DNA of 64,000 nucleotides from Nocardioides bruguierae. Its GTDB lineage: Bacteria; Actinomycetota; Actinomycetes; Propionibacteriales; Nocardioidaceae. This document shows positions 1 to 10,208 of the stretch, piece after piece. The translations under genes and the position numbers were made by a program. Location: the NCBI RefSeq assembly GCF_023656415.1, contig NZ_JAMOIL010000010.1, forward strand, positions 62,001 to 126,000. The letters are read 5' to 3'. The first letter of the stretch is position 1, and each line of letters opens with the position of its first letter. The notes beneath the pieces were generated by a model that ran no database searches, was not told where the DNA came from, and worked only from the letters and a program-made list of their open reading frames with translations.

Positions 1-466
1 CGGGCTCGTCGAGGATGAGCACCTGCGGGTCGCCCAGCAGCGCGTGCGCGATGCCGAGCCGCTGCCGCATGCCGAGGGAGTAGTTGCGGATCTTGCGCTT
101 GGCCTCGGTGTCCGTGAGCGAGACCAGCGCCAGCATCTCGTCCACCCGGGACGACGGCAGCCCCATGACCTTGGCGCCGAGGCTCAGCACCTCGCGGCCG
201 GACCGGCCGGCGTGCTGCGCGGAGGCGTCGAGCAGGACGCCCACGTGCCGCCCGGGGTTGGGGATGTCGGCGTAGGCGTGGCCACCGATGAGGGTGCGAC
301 CGGAGGTGGGCTGGGTCAGCCCGACCATCATCCGCATGGTGGTCGTCTTGCCGGCGCCGTTGGGGCCGAGGAAGCCGGTGACCCGGCCGGGCTCAGCCGT
401 GAACGACACGTCGTCCACGGCGGTGTACGCCCCGTAGGTCTTCGTCAGGGCCTCGACGGTGATCAT
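1..466 (-). CDS. ABC transporter ATP-binding protein (C-terminal part outside window)
   Basis: This is the nucleotide-binding subunit of an ABC exporter of the drug/bacitracin type (DrrA/BcrA-like). Translation from the ATG at 464-466 begins MITVEALTKTYG. It shows Walker A GPNGAGKT at residues 34-41, a divergent signature motif (LGMRQRLGIA) and Walker B VLILDEP just before the window edge. The gene runs off the left end, so roughly half is missing, and any permease partner would lie outside. Substrate cannot be inferred. It sits where mycobacteria carry rph/rdgB next to the Rv1339-type hydrolase, so the conserved gene order ends here. Confidence 0.9.
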   Translation of the reverse strand, partial: MITVEALTKTYGAYTAVDDVSFTAEPGRVTGFLGPNGAGKTTTMRMMVGLTQPTSGRTLIGGHAYADIPNPGRHVGVLLDASAQHAGRSGREVLSLGAKVMGLPSSRVDEMLALVSLTDTEAKRKIRNYSLGMRQRLGIAHALLGDPQVLILDEP

Positions 467-609
467 GGCCTTTACCCTGCCATGCGGGCCCAGACATCCG
501 CCTCGGGGATCACCCTGGTCCGCGGCCGTGTCGCGCAGGAGTGGTGCCAGCACCCCCGACGCCAGGGACCAGGGCCCCGGCACCAGGGCCGCGCGCCACC
601 AGCCGCGGG

Positions 610-1404
610 TCAGAGCTCGACGAGCATCCCCGGCTCGGCGAGCGAGATCCGCCCACCGCCGAACGTGCTGCGTGCCTCGTCCACCTGCGGGGCCTTCTCG
701 TACCACGGCGGGATGTGGGTGAGCACCAGGTGCTGCACCCCCGCCTCGGTGGCCAGGGTGCCGCACTCGGCGGCGGTCAGGTGCAGGTTCGGCGGGTTGA
801 CGTCGCCCTCGCGGAACGACGCCTCGGCCAGCAGCACGTCCGCGTCACGCGCGAGCTCGGTCAACTGCGGGCAGGGCCCGGTGTCGCCGGTGTAGGCCAG
901 CACCGCCCCGTCCACCTCGATGCGCATGCCGTAGGCCAGCACGGGGTGGTCGACGGCGCGGGTGTGCACCGTGAACGGGCCGACCCGGACGCCCTCGGCG
1001 GGTGCGTCGGCCCAGTCGAGGAAGTCGAACTCCTCGCTCATGCCCGGCTCCTCGGGCAGGTCGTAGGCCCGCGCCATGCGGCCGGCGGTGTCCTCGGGGC
1101 CCCAGACGGGGATCATCGGCTGCTGCCCGGTGGGGTGGTACTTGCGCATCACGTAGTAGCCGCACAGGTCGAGGCAGTGGTCGGCGTGCAGGTGGCTGAT
1201 GAGCACCGCGTCGACGCCGAGCGGGTCGCTCCAGCGCTGGAGGTTGCTCAGCGCGCCGCTGCCGAGGTCGACGACGACGCGCCAGGTGCGCTCACCGGTG
1301 CCGTCGTCGAAGGGCGCCTCGAGCACGTAGGACGAGGCGGGCGACTCCGGCCCCGGGTAGGAGCCCGAGCAGCCGAGGACGCGGAGCGTGGGCCGGGCGC
1401 TCAT
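610..1404 (-). CDS. MBL-fold metallo-hydrolase (Rv1339-like)
   Basis: A cytoplasmic metallo-beta-lactamase-fold hydrolase of 264 aa. The metal-binding motif SHLHADH is visible, followed later by an Asp-containing YTGDTGPC segment. I start at the ATG at 1404 (MSARPTLRVLGCSGSY), because this gives the usual MBL N-terminus and has GAGG about 7 nt upstream; the frame stays open further upstream. Position in a clpS/mec/cysO/cysM neighbourhood matches Rv1339 of Mycobacterium tuberculosis, which has been described as an atypical class II cAMP phosphodiesterase. That substrate is inferred from synteny, not seen. A 227-nt gap separates it from the next gene upstream. Confidence 0.85.
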   Translation of the reverse strand: MSARPTLRVLGCSGSYPGPESPASSYVLEAPFDDGTGERTWRVVVDLGSGALSNLQRWSDPLGVDAVLISHLHADHCLDLCGYYVMRKYHPTGQQPMIPVWGPEDTAGRMARAYDLPEEPGMSEEFDFLDWADAPAEGVRVGPFTVHTRAVDHPVLAYGMRIEVDGAVLAYTGDTGPCPQLTELARDADVLLAEASFREGDVNPPNLHLTAAECGTLATEAGVQHLVLTHIPPWYEKAPQVDEARSTFGGGRISLAEPGMLVEL

Positions 1405-1631
1405 GCCGACACCTCGCCGCAGGGACGGGCACCGCGCTCGACGCGGTGGCCGCGGGGGGCACCGTTGCCCGCCGGGGTCGTCACAGGACACACAGGAGAG
1501 AGGTTAAGCGCAGGTGACGACGGTGTGCACGACCGGGCTCCACCACCCGGTCGCGGGCTGCGTCCCGGCACGCTCACCGCGGGGCCGCGCGTGGCACGGA
1601 TCTCACCACCGGTACGCACCGTGCACACCTG

Positions 1632-4364
<2,733 letters not shown>

Positions 4365-4413
4365 GATGGGCGCCGTCCTCGCTGTCGTTCCGCTGCTGGG
4401 GTGCTGCTGTGCT

Positions 4414-4435
4414 GACCCTAGGGCGACCCTAGGGC
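4414..4435. repeat. Two tandem 11-nt copies of gaccctagggc
   Basis: The unit gaccctagggc occurs twice head to tail; each copy contains the 8-bp palindrome ccctaggg. On the minus strand each copy also contains TAGGGT, a plausible -10 hexamer, so the element may be a promoter/operator for the NYN-cysM genes. That role is inferred. Confidence 0.45.
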
Positions 4436-4446
4436 AGTGTCAGGCG

Positions 4447-4734
4447 TCAGCAGCCACCCGCGACGGCGGGCAGCACGACGACGGCGTCGCCGTCGGAGAG
4501 CGGGGCCTCGAGGGAGCCGAGGAAGCGGACGTCCTCGTCGTTGACGTAGACGTTGACGAAGCGGCGCAGGACGATCTCGCCGCCCTTCTCCTCGACGAGA
4601 CGGTCCTTGATGCCGGTGTACTTGGCCTCGAGGTCGTCGATGAGCGCGCTCAGGCTGGCGCCCTCACCGGTGACGGCCTTCTCGCCGCCGGTGTAGGTGC
4701 GCAGGATGGTCGGGATGCGGACCTCGATGGCCAC
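4447..4734 (-). CDS. cysO: Sulfur-carrier protein CysO (ThiS/MoaD family) with extra C-terminal cysteine
   Basis: A 95-aa ubiquitin-like sulfur carrier. Its C-terminal glycine is thiocarboxylated and donates sulfide to CysM. The N-terminus (MAIEVRIPTILRTYTGG) and the segment FVNVYVNDEDVRF match M. tuberculosis CysO. The M. tuberculosis protein ends at ...PAVAGG, but this one reads ...PAVAGGC before the TGA at 4447-4449. The encoded cysteine must presumably be removed by the JAMM protease Mec before sulfur loading, as with carriers such as QbsE that carry residues after GG. I checked the last codons on the DNA. Confidence 0.93.
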   Translation of the reverse strand: MAIEVRIPTILRTYTGGEKAVTGEGASLSALIDDLEAKYTGIKDRLVEEKGGEIVLRRFVNVYVNDEDVRFLGSLEAPLSDGDAVVVLPAVAGGC

Positions 4735-4869
4735 GGGGTGCTCCTTGCTCGGGACTGCAGTGTCGGTGGTGCGGCCCGCACCGGGTGGTGCGGACGGGGT
4801 TCTGGTCGGCGCTCGCGGGGCGAGGCCGGTGCCGGTCCGGTCCAGGGGGCCGGGCCGACGGCGGCCGGC

Positions 4870-5304
4870 TCAGGCCGGCGGGAGGGCGGCGACGACGGTG
4901 ACCTCTTCCTCGGTCACCTCGCCGTCGACGATCCGGTAGGAACGAAAGTCCACGGGGCCCTCGTTATTCCCGTGCTCCCTCGTGGAGACCAGGACGTAGT
5001 GGGCGCCGGGCTCGTTCGCCAGCCCGATGTCGGTGCGGCTGGGGTAGGCCTCGGTGGCGGTGTGCGAGTGGTAGATCACCACCGGCTCCTCGTCGTTGGC
5101 CCACATCTGCTTGTAGAGGTCGAGCAGCTCGGTGGAGTCGAACTCGTAGAACGTGGGGCTGCCGGCAGCGTTGACCATCTCGACGTGGCGCTCCGGGCGG
5201 TCGGACCCCTCGGGCCCGGCGACGATGCCGCAGCACTCGTCGGGGTGGTCCCGCTTGGCGTGGGCGACGATCGCGTCGTACGTGGCCTGGTCGATGGTCA
5301 GCAC
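4870..5304 (-). CDS. mec: JAMM/MPN+ metalloprotease Mec (CysO-cysteine peptidase)
   Basis: A 144-aa M67-family zinc peptidase that releases cysteine from CysO-Cys. The JAMM motif is complete: an N-terminal glutamate in HPDECCGIVAG, then HSH and a downstream Asp in YHSHTATEAYPSRTD. I choose the GTG at 5304 (VLTIDQATYDAIVAHAK), which gives the usual family length; longer in-frame starts add a low-complexity stretch. It lies 135 nt upstream of cysO on the same strand. Because this CysO is made with a terminal Cys, Mec may be needed both to mature the carrier and to free product. Confidence 0.92.
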   Translation of the reverse strand: MLTIDQATYDAIVAHAKRDHPDECCGIVAGPEGSDRPERHVEMVNAAGSPTFYEFDSTELLDLYKQMWANDEEPVVIYHSHTATEAYPSRTDIGLANEPGAHYVLVSTREHGNNEGPVDFRSYRIVDGEVTEEEVTVVAALPPA

Positions 5305-5398
5305 GCCTGCCAGCGTAGGGGCGAAGAGGGCGCCACCCCGCATCCGACCGGGTGCCGGACGCCCCACCCGTCACGGCGTCCGGGTGTGCCTGTCGTGC

Positions 5399-5866
5399 TC
5401 AGCGCACGAAGCGCGTGACGCTCTCGCCCGCCACGACGTCCGCGATCCGGCGGTGCATCTCCCCGGCCATGTCGGGGAGACCGTCCAGCGGCCACCAGCG
5501 GACCTCGGTGTTCTCGTCGTCGCCGACCGCGGCCTCGCCGCCGACCCAGGTGCAGGCGAAGGTCAGGTCGAGGTAGATGCCGAGGTCCCCGTTGCCGTGG
5601 CGCACCTCGTCGCTGACCGAGACCGAGGCGAGCCGGTCGACGGTGACCTCGACGGAGGCCTCCTCCAGCGCTTCCCGGCGCGCGGCGACGGCGGGCTCCT
5701 CCCCCGGGTCGACGATGCCGGTGATCGGCGCCCAGCGGCCGTTGTCGGCACGCAGCGTGAGCAGCACCTGCTCGTCGTGGACCACCACGGCGGTGACGGC
5801 GGGCAGCCACAGCCGGTGGGTGCCCACCATGGCGCGGAGCTCGGCGACGAACGGCGGGATGGGCAT
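5399..5866 (-). CDS. NUDIX hydrolase
   Basis: A 155-aa cytoplasmic NUDIX pyrophosphohydrolase. The Nudix box spans residues 50-74: it begins GIVDPGEE and includes REALEEA. Ser71 replaces the usual glycine near the end of the box. Such enzymes hydrolyse nucleoside diphosphate derivatives; the substrate here is not predictable. ATG start at 5866. It sits between mec and the DUF2017 gene, where mycobacteria have a different hydrolase (Rv1333), so the position is variable between lineages. Confidence 0.88.
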   Translation of the reverse strand: MPIPPFVAELRAMVGTHRLWLPAVTAVVVHDEQVLLTLRADNGRWAPITGIVDPGEEPAVAARREALEEASVEVTVDRLASVSVSDEVRHGNGDLGIYLDLTFACTWVGGEAAVGDDENTEVRWWPLDGLPDMAGEMHRRIADVVAGESVTRFVR

Positions 5867-5909
5867 GGGGCTCCTCGCGGGGATGGGTGGTCCGGCAGGA
5901 CGGCCGGGG

Positions 5910-6494
5910 TCAGTGCGTCAGCGCGTGGACCAGGGTCTCCTGGAGCCCACCGACCCAGTCGTAGACGTCGTGGGCACGAGCCCGCGGGTCGTCGTCCGGG
6001 AGCGAGGCCCAGTACTCCTCGTCGTCGTCCTCGACCCCGAGGCGGACGGCCAGGGCCAGGCGCAGGTCGGTGAAGGAGCGCAGCCACAGCTGCGCGTCGG
6101 GCTCGGCCAGCTCGACGTCGATCACGAGCGCGTCGTCCTCCTCGAGCTCGTCGGGCAGGCCGCCCTCCTCGAGGCCGTCGATGATCGCGGACGCCGCACG
6201 GGCCTTGCCGTCGCGCAGGGTGTTCTCGGTGAACCGGCGGAAGTCGGAGGCCGCTTCCTCGTCGTCGGTGTAGGCCGTCGGGAACAGCCGCGCCAGCACC
6301 GGGTCCTCCGGCGCCGAGGTGGGGCCGCCGAAGTCGAGGAGCGCCTCGAGCGGGTCGCGGTCGTCGGGCACGGCCGCCTCGTGGTGCAGCAGCTCGACGA
6401 GCTGGGAGGCCAGCGAGCGCAGCAGGTCGGCCTCGAAGCCGGTGAAGGTGGCGACCAGGTGCTTGCTGCGCCGGTCGCGGTGGAACGCGCCCAC
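5910..6494 (-). CDS. DUF2017 family protein
   Basis: A 194-aa acidic protein that begins MGAFHRDRRSKHLVATFTGFEADLLRSL and matches the DUF2017 family, whose gene follows clpS in many actinobacteria (Rv1332 in M. tuberculosis). There is a single base between the clpS stop and this start, so the two are translationally linked. Function is unknown. The conserved pairing with the N-degron adaptor ClpS hints at a role in ClpS/ClpCP-related proteolysis, which is an inference from gene order only. Confidence 0.85.
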   Translation of the reverse strand: MGAFHRDRRSKHLVATFTGFEADLLRSLASQLVELLHHEAAVPDDRDPLEALLDFGGPTSAPEDPVLARLFPTAYTDDEEAASDFRRFTENTLRDGKARAASAIIDGLEEGGLPDELEEDDALVIDVELAEPDAQLWLRSFTDLRLALAVRLGVEDDDEEYWASLPDDDPRARAHDVYDWVGGLQETLVHALTH

Positions 6495-6495
6495 G

Positions 6496-6804
6496 TCAGT
6501 CGTCCTTCTGCATCGTGGCCCACAGTCCGTACTCGTGCATCGCCTGCACGTCGCGCTCCATCTCCTCGCGGCTGCCGGCGGAGACCACCGAGCGCCCGTC
6601 CTCGTGCACCTCCATCATCAGCTTCTCCGCCTTCTTCTTGGAGTAGCCGAAGTAGTGCTGGAACACGTAGGTCACGTACGACATGAGGTTGACGGGGTCG
6701 TTCCAGACGATCGTCACCCACGGCTTGGCCGGGGTGACGACCGGCTCCCCCTCGGTGGAGGAGGCAGCGGTCGGGTCGACCTCGACGGGGCTCGCAGCGG
6801 GCAC
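6496..6804 (-). CDS. clpS: ATP-dependent Clp protease adaptor ClpS
   Basis: A 102-aa ClpS adaptor, which delivers N-degron substrates to a Clp unfoldase. The core [19 protein letters not shown] and the following [17 protein letters not shown] carry the expected hydrophobic pocket and metal/acid residues of the family. A disordered N-terminal tail of about 28 residues precedes it. GTG start at 6804. It heads the minus-strand block and is divergent from pncB, with about 125 nt between the start codons, an arrangement also known from mycobacteria (pncB1-clpS). Confidence 0.92.
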   Translation of the reverse strand: MPAASPVEVDPTAASSTEGEPVVTPAKPWVTIVWNDPVNLMSYVTYVFQHYFGYSKKKAEKLMMEVHEDGRSVVSAGSREEMERDVQAMHEYGLWATMQKDD

Positions 6805-6916
6805 CCGTCCATGCTGTCACAGCGGCCCCCGCCGCCCGGGTGGGCACCCCGGGCGTGGGCGAGGTCTCCTCCTCGACACCCGTCGGGGGTGGGACGACGG
6901 CGGCGCCGGTGGTGCC

Positions 6917-6922
6917 TAGAGT
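6917..6922 (+). promoter_or_regulatory. -10 box for leaderless pncB
   Basis: TAGAGT lies 7 nt before the GTG start at 6930, leaving no room for a ribosome binding site, as in leaderless actinobacterial mRNAs. Confidence 0.5.
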
Positions 6923-6929
6923 CGGGATC

Positions 6930-8213
6930 GTGACCCGCTCGACCGCGCTGCTGACCGACCAGTACGAGCTCTCGATGGTGCAGGCGGCCCTCGCCGCGGG
7001 CACCGCGTCGCGCCGCTGCGTCTTCGAGCTGTTCGGCCGCCGACTGCCCGAGGGGCGCCGCTACGGCGTCGTGGCCGGGACCGGCCGCGTGCTGGACGCG
7101 CTGGAGGACTTCACCTTCGACCCTGCGACGCTCGCGTTCCTCGAGCCCCTGCTGGACGGGCCCACGCTGGAGCACCTGGCCGGCTGGCGGTTCTCCGGCG
7201 ACGTGCACGGCTACGCGGAGGGCGAGGTCTACACCGCCGGCTCCCCGCTGATGGTCGTGGAGGGCACCTTCGCCGACGCGGTCGTGCTCGAGACGCTGCT
7301 GCTCTCGATCTACAACCACGACTCGGCCATCGCCGCGGCCGCCTCCCGGATGACGATGGCCGCGGGCGGTCGCCCGTGCATCGAGATGGGCGCGCGGCGC
7401 ACGCACGAGGAGGCGGCGGTGGCCGCCGCCCGCGCCGCCTACGTGGCCGGGTTCGCCTCCACGTCCGTGCTCGCCGCGGGCCTGCGCCACGGCGTGCCCA
7501 CCGCCGGCACCTCCGCCCACGCCTTCACGCTGCTGCACGACACCGAGGAGGACGCCTTCCGCGCGCAGGTGGCCTCGCAGGGCGCGGGGACGACCCTGCT
7601 GGTCGACACCTACGACGTGGCCGAGGCCGTGCGCACGGCCGTCGCGGTCGCCGGCCCGGACCTCGGCGCGGTGCGCCTGGACTCCGGCGACCTGGGCGCC
7701 ACCGCCGCCGCCGTGCGCGCCGAGCTGGACGCGCTGGGCGCCACCGGCACCCGGATCACCGTCACCTCCGACCTCGACGAGTTCGCCATCGCCGCCCTCG
7801 CGGCCGCCCCCGTGGACGGGTACGGCGTCGGCACCCAGCTCGTCACGGGCTCGGGCCACCCGACGTGCGCGCTGGTCTACAAGCTCGTGGCCCGCGAGGA
7901 CGCCGACGGCGTGCTCCAGCCCGTGGCCAAGCGCTCGACCGGCAAGACGATGGTGGGCGGGCGCAAGTGGGCGCGGCGTCGCTACGACGCCGACGGCACG
8001 GCCGTGGCCGAGGTCGTGGGCACCGGGGACGCCCCGCCGCTCGGCGAGCACGAGCGTGACCTGCTGGTGCCCCTGGTGCTGGGCGGCGAGGTCGTCGGCC
8101 GGGAGCCTCTGGACGCGGCCCGCGAGCGGCACGCCCGCTCACGCGCCGAGCTCCCGATCGACGCGCAGAAGCTCTCGCGCGGGGAGCCCGTACTGGTCAC
8201 CGAACGCGTGTGA
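6930..8213 (+). CDS. pncB: Nicotinate phosphoribosyltransferase
   Basis: A 427-aa NAPRTase that makes nicotinate mononucleotide from nicotinate and PRPP in the Preiss-Handler NAD salvage route. Recognisable segments are LLTDQYELSM at the N-terminus, HGVPTAGTSAHAF in the middle, RLDSGDLG (phosphate/ribose binding) and the C-terminal KRSTGKTMVGGRK. I start at GTG 6930, because residues from LLTDQYE onward are conserved and a -10 box sits 7 nt upstream; an upstream in-frame start would add about 30 unrelated residues. The nicotinamidase gene follows 47 nt downstream, so the pair forms a salvage module. Confidence 0.94.
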   Translation: MTRSTALLTDQYELSMVQAALAAGTASRRCVFELFGRRLPEGRRYGVVAGTGRVLDALEDFTFDPATLAFLEPLLDGPTLEHLAGWRFSGDVHGYAEGEVYTAGSPLMVVEGTFADAVVLETLLLSIYNHDSAIAAAASRMTMAAGGRPCIEMGARRTHEEAAVAAARAAYVAGFASTSVLAAGLRHGVPTAGTSAHAFTLLHDTEEDAFRAQVASQGAGTTLLVDTYDVAEAVRTAVAVAGPDLGAVRLDSGDLGATAAAVRAELDALGATGTRITVTSDLDEFAIAALAAAPVDGYGVGTQLVTGSGHPTCALVYKLVAREDADGVLQPVAKRSTGKTMVGGRKWARRRYDADGTAVAEVVGTGDAPPLGEHERDLLVPLVLGGEVVGREPLDAARERHARSRAELPIDAQKLSRGEPVLVTERV

Positions 8214-8247
8214 CCGGACCCTCAACGTGACCCCCCACCGGGACGGC

Positions 8248-8253
8248 TAGCCT
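8248..8253 (+). promoter_or_regulatory. -10 box for leaderless pncA
   Basis: TAGCCT ends 7 nt before the ATG at 8261; no Shine-Dalgarno sequence is present. Suggests pncA has its own promoter in addition to any read-through from pncB. Confidence 0.5.
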
Positions 8254-8260
8254 GCTGGGC

Positions 8261-8836
8261 ATGACCTCCGCGCTGATCGTCGTCGACGTCCAGAACGACT
8301 TCTGCGAGGGCGGCTCGCTCGCGGTCGAGGGCGGCTCGGCGGTCGCGGCGGCGATCGAGGGAACTCTGGCCGAGTGGCGGGCCGGCGTGCCCGGCGCCCC
8401 GTCCTGGGGCCACGTCGTGGCCACCAAGGACCACCACGTCGACCCGGGCGACCACTGGTCGGCGCACCCCGACTTCGAGCACAGCTGGCCGGTGCACTGC
8501 GAGGTCGGCACGCAGGGCGAGGAGTTCCACTCCGCGCTGCGCCCCGAGACCTTCGAGCAGGTGTTCCTCAAGGGCCGGCACGAGGCCGCCTACTCCGGCT
8601 TCGAGGGCGCCGCCGAGTCCGGCGACGACCTCGCCTCCTGGCTGCGGCGTCGCGGCGTCACCGACGTCGACATCTGCGGCCTGGCCACCGACCACTGCGT
8701 GCGGGCGACCGCGCTCGACGCCGTCGCCGCCGGCTTCCGCACGCGGGTGCTCACCGGGCTGTGCGCCGGCGTCGCCCCCGAGACGACCACGCGCGCCCTC
8801 ACCGAGATGGAGGCCGCCGGGGTGACGGTTGCCTGA
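8261..8836 (+). CDS. pncA: Nicotinamidase / pyrazinamidase
   Basis: A 191-aa isochorismatase-fold amidase that converts nicotinamide to nicotinate, supplying PncB. The catalytic triad D9, K104 and C146 (in ATDHCVRAT) and the metal ligands D57, H59, H65 and H79 are all present. Apart from the N-terminal aspartate, they are spaced as in M. tuberculosis PncA with a constant offset of 8. By homology it would also activate pyrazinamide. The start ATG is at 8261 behind a leaderless-type -10 box, and the stop overlaps the next gene's TTG start by 8 nt. Confidence 0.94.
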   Translation: MTSALIVVDVQNDFCEGGSLAVEGGSAVAAAIEGTLAEWRAGVPGAPSWGHVVATKDHHVDPGDHWSAHPDFEHSWPVHCEVGTQGEEFHSALRPETFEQVFLKGRHEAAYSGFEGAAESGDDLASWLRRRGVTDVDICGLATDHCVRATALDAVAAGFRTRVLTGLCAGVAPETTTRALTEMEAAGVTVA

Positions 8837-9458
8837 GGCCACCCGGCCCGGCGTGCTGCACCTGGGGCCGGGCCTCGACGCCGACCTCGCGGCGGCCCTG
8901 GAGCGGGGTGCGCGCGAGCCGGGGGTGCGGGCCGTCGTCCTGCACCTGGACGCGACCTCGCAGCTGCCGACCGACGTCGACGGGCGGGCGCTCCTCGCCC
9001 GCTGCGTGCGCGCGGTGCTCGCCGGTGACGTGCCCGTGGTGGCCCACCTGGCCGAGCGGGTCGGGACGGCGGCGTGCGCGCTGGCCCTGGTCAGCGACGC
9101 GGTCGTGGCCGACCGCTCCACCTCGCTGCAGCTGGGCGGCCCCGCCCGGGGCGGCATCAGCCTCACCCTGCCCGCGGCCGTCGGCCGGCTGCGCGCACGC
9201 CGGCTGCTGCTGCTCGGCGAGCCGGTCACCGCCGTCTCGGCGGCGGACTGGGGCGTGGTCACGCACCTCGTCCCGTCGGGCTCCACGGCCACCGCACGGG
9301 TCGGCACCGTGCTGGACTCGCTGCTCGCCCACGACCCGCTCACGCTCACCGGCAGCCGCCGGGCGCTGGACGCCCCGCTGGTCGCCGACCTCGAGGACGC
9401 CCTGGCCCGCGAGGACCGCACCGCGGCTCTGCTCGCCCGCCACTCCCCCTCCGCCTGA
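8829..9458 (+). CDS. Crotonase (enoyl-CoA hydratase)-fold protein, function unknown
   Basis: A 209-aa protein with the layout of a crotonase/ClpP fold: VRAVVLHLDATSQLPTDVDG resembles the strand-loop region of enoyl-CoA hydratases, followed by VPVVAHLAERVGTAACALAL, where the family has its alanine-rich helix. The usual G-G oxyanion-hole motif and catalytic acid are not clear, so enzymatic activity is doubtful. TTG start at 8829 overlaps the pncA stop by 8 nt, so it is probably translationally coupled. A role in NAD salvage has no support beyond position. Confidence 0.55.
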   Translation: MPEATRPGVLHLGPGLDADLAAALERGAREPGVRAVVLHLDATSQLPTDVDGRALLARCVRAVLAGDVPVVAHLAERVGTAACALALVSDAVVADRSTSLQLGGPARGGISLTLPAAVGRLRARRLLLLGEPVTAVSAADWGVVTHLVPSGSTATARVGTVLDSLLAHDPLTLTGSRRALDAPLVADLEDALAREDRTAALLARHSPSA

Positions 9459-9475
9459 CCGCTCCGGGCCCCGCC

Positions 9476-9542
9476 GGGGTACGACCCACCACATTCGTGG
9501 TCCGACCCCCGTTGGAACCACGCATGTGGTGGGTCGTACCCC
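9476..9542. repeat. Long inverted repeat, 26-bp arms with one mismatch
   Basis: The arm at 9476-9501 is the reverse complement of 9517-9542 except for one position, with a 15-nt loop. The core is ggtacgacccaccacat against atgtggtgggtcgtacc. It follows the crotonase-like gene and precedes the ArsR promoter region. It could be a strong terminator stem (no T-run follows) or a regulator site. Confidence 0.75.
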
Positions 9543-9583
9543 CCAACAACCGTTTGACAGTATCGACGGTCGAGGTGTCCACT

Positions 9584-9607
9584 ACCCTCCAAGACTTCTT
9601 GGAGGGT
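9584..9607. promoter_or_regulatory. Perfect 10-bp inverted repeat over the ArsR ribosome binding site (putative operator)
   Basis: accctccaag and cttggagggt are exact inverse complements separated by actt; the right arm contains the GGAGG ribosome binding site 2-4 nt before the ATG at 9610. TTGACA at 9554-9559 lies upstream. An ArsR-type dimer bound here would block both transcription and translation start. Autoregulation is inferred. Confidence 0.6.
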
Positions 9608-9609
9608 TC

Positions 9610-10128
9610 ATGACGGACGAGGACGGGGACGAGACCTCGAGCCTGCGGGCCGTCGCCCACCCGCTGCGGCTGCGGATGCTGTCGCTGCTGACGGGGACGG
9701 CGATGAGCGCCGCGGAGGTGGCCCGTGAGCTCGAGGTCACGCACGCGAACGCCAGCTACCACCTGCGCACGCTGGCCGAGGCCGGCTACGTGGTGGTCGA
9801 CGGCGAGGAGAAGATCCGCGGCGGCGTGGCGAAGCGCTACCGCTACGTGGACGAGCGGGAGCACCACGAGAGCCCCAGCACCGAGGACGAGATCGCCTAC
9901 CTGCACGCCTCGACCCGCGAGCTGGAGCGGCGGTACCACCGGCGTCGGGACTGGATCTGGAGCAGCGACCTCGAGGGCTGGGTCGAGCCGGAGGTCTTCG
10001 ACGAGGCCATGCGGCTGCTGCGCCAGGCCTCGGCACTGCTGCACGGCGCCACCCGGCCGCCCCGCACCCCGGGCACCGTGCCCGTCAGCGCCACCTCCAT
10101 CGCCTTCCGTCTCGAGGAGACCCCGTAA
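9610..10128 (+). CDS. ArsR/SmtB-like winged-helix transcriptional regulator
   Basis: A 172-aa DNA-binding protein with an N-terminal winged helix-turn-helix. AVAHPLRLRMLSLLTG is the typical ArsR helix 1 and MSAAEVARELEVTHANASYH is the HTH, followed by a basic wing (KIRGGVAKRYRY). A C-terminal helical extension of about 90 aa contains no cysteine cluster, so it is not an obvious metal sensor. I use the ATG at 9610, directly behind GGAGG; the frame stays open far upstream as a shadow of pncA. An MFS exporter gene follows immediately, so it probably controls that transporter and itself. Confidence 0.85.
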   Translation: MTDEDGDETSSLRAVAHPLRLRMLSLLTGTAMSAAEVARELEVTHANASYHLRTLAEAGYVVVDGEEKIRGGVAKRYRYVDEREHHESPSTEDEIAYLHASTRELERRYHRRRDWIWSSDLEGWVEPEVFDEAMRLLRQASALLHGATRPPRTPGTVPVSATSIAFRLEETP

Positions 10129-10208
10129 GCCCCCGTCCGTCCCCGCGCTGGGGCACCTCGCTGGCACCGCTCGGCGAGCGCAACTTCCGCTACTACTACG
10201 CCTCGCGC

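Noticed and set aside
4365..4446. Possible extra small gene between cysO and the NYN gene
   Set aside because: 82 nt only; contains the tandem ccctaggg repeat but no convincing reading frame.
8374..10128. 584-codon frame ending in the ArsR gene
   Set aside because: Everything before ATG 9610 is antiparallel or out-of-frame reading of pncA and the crotonase-like gene.
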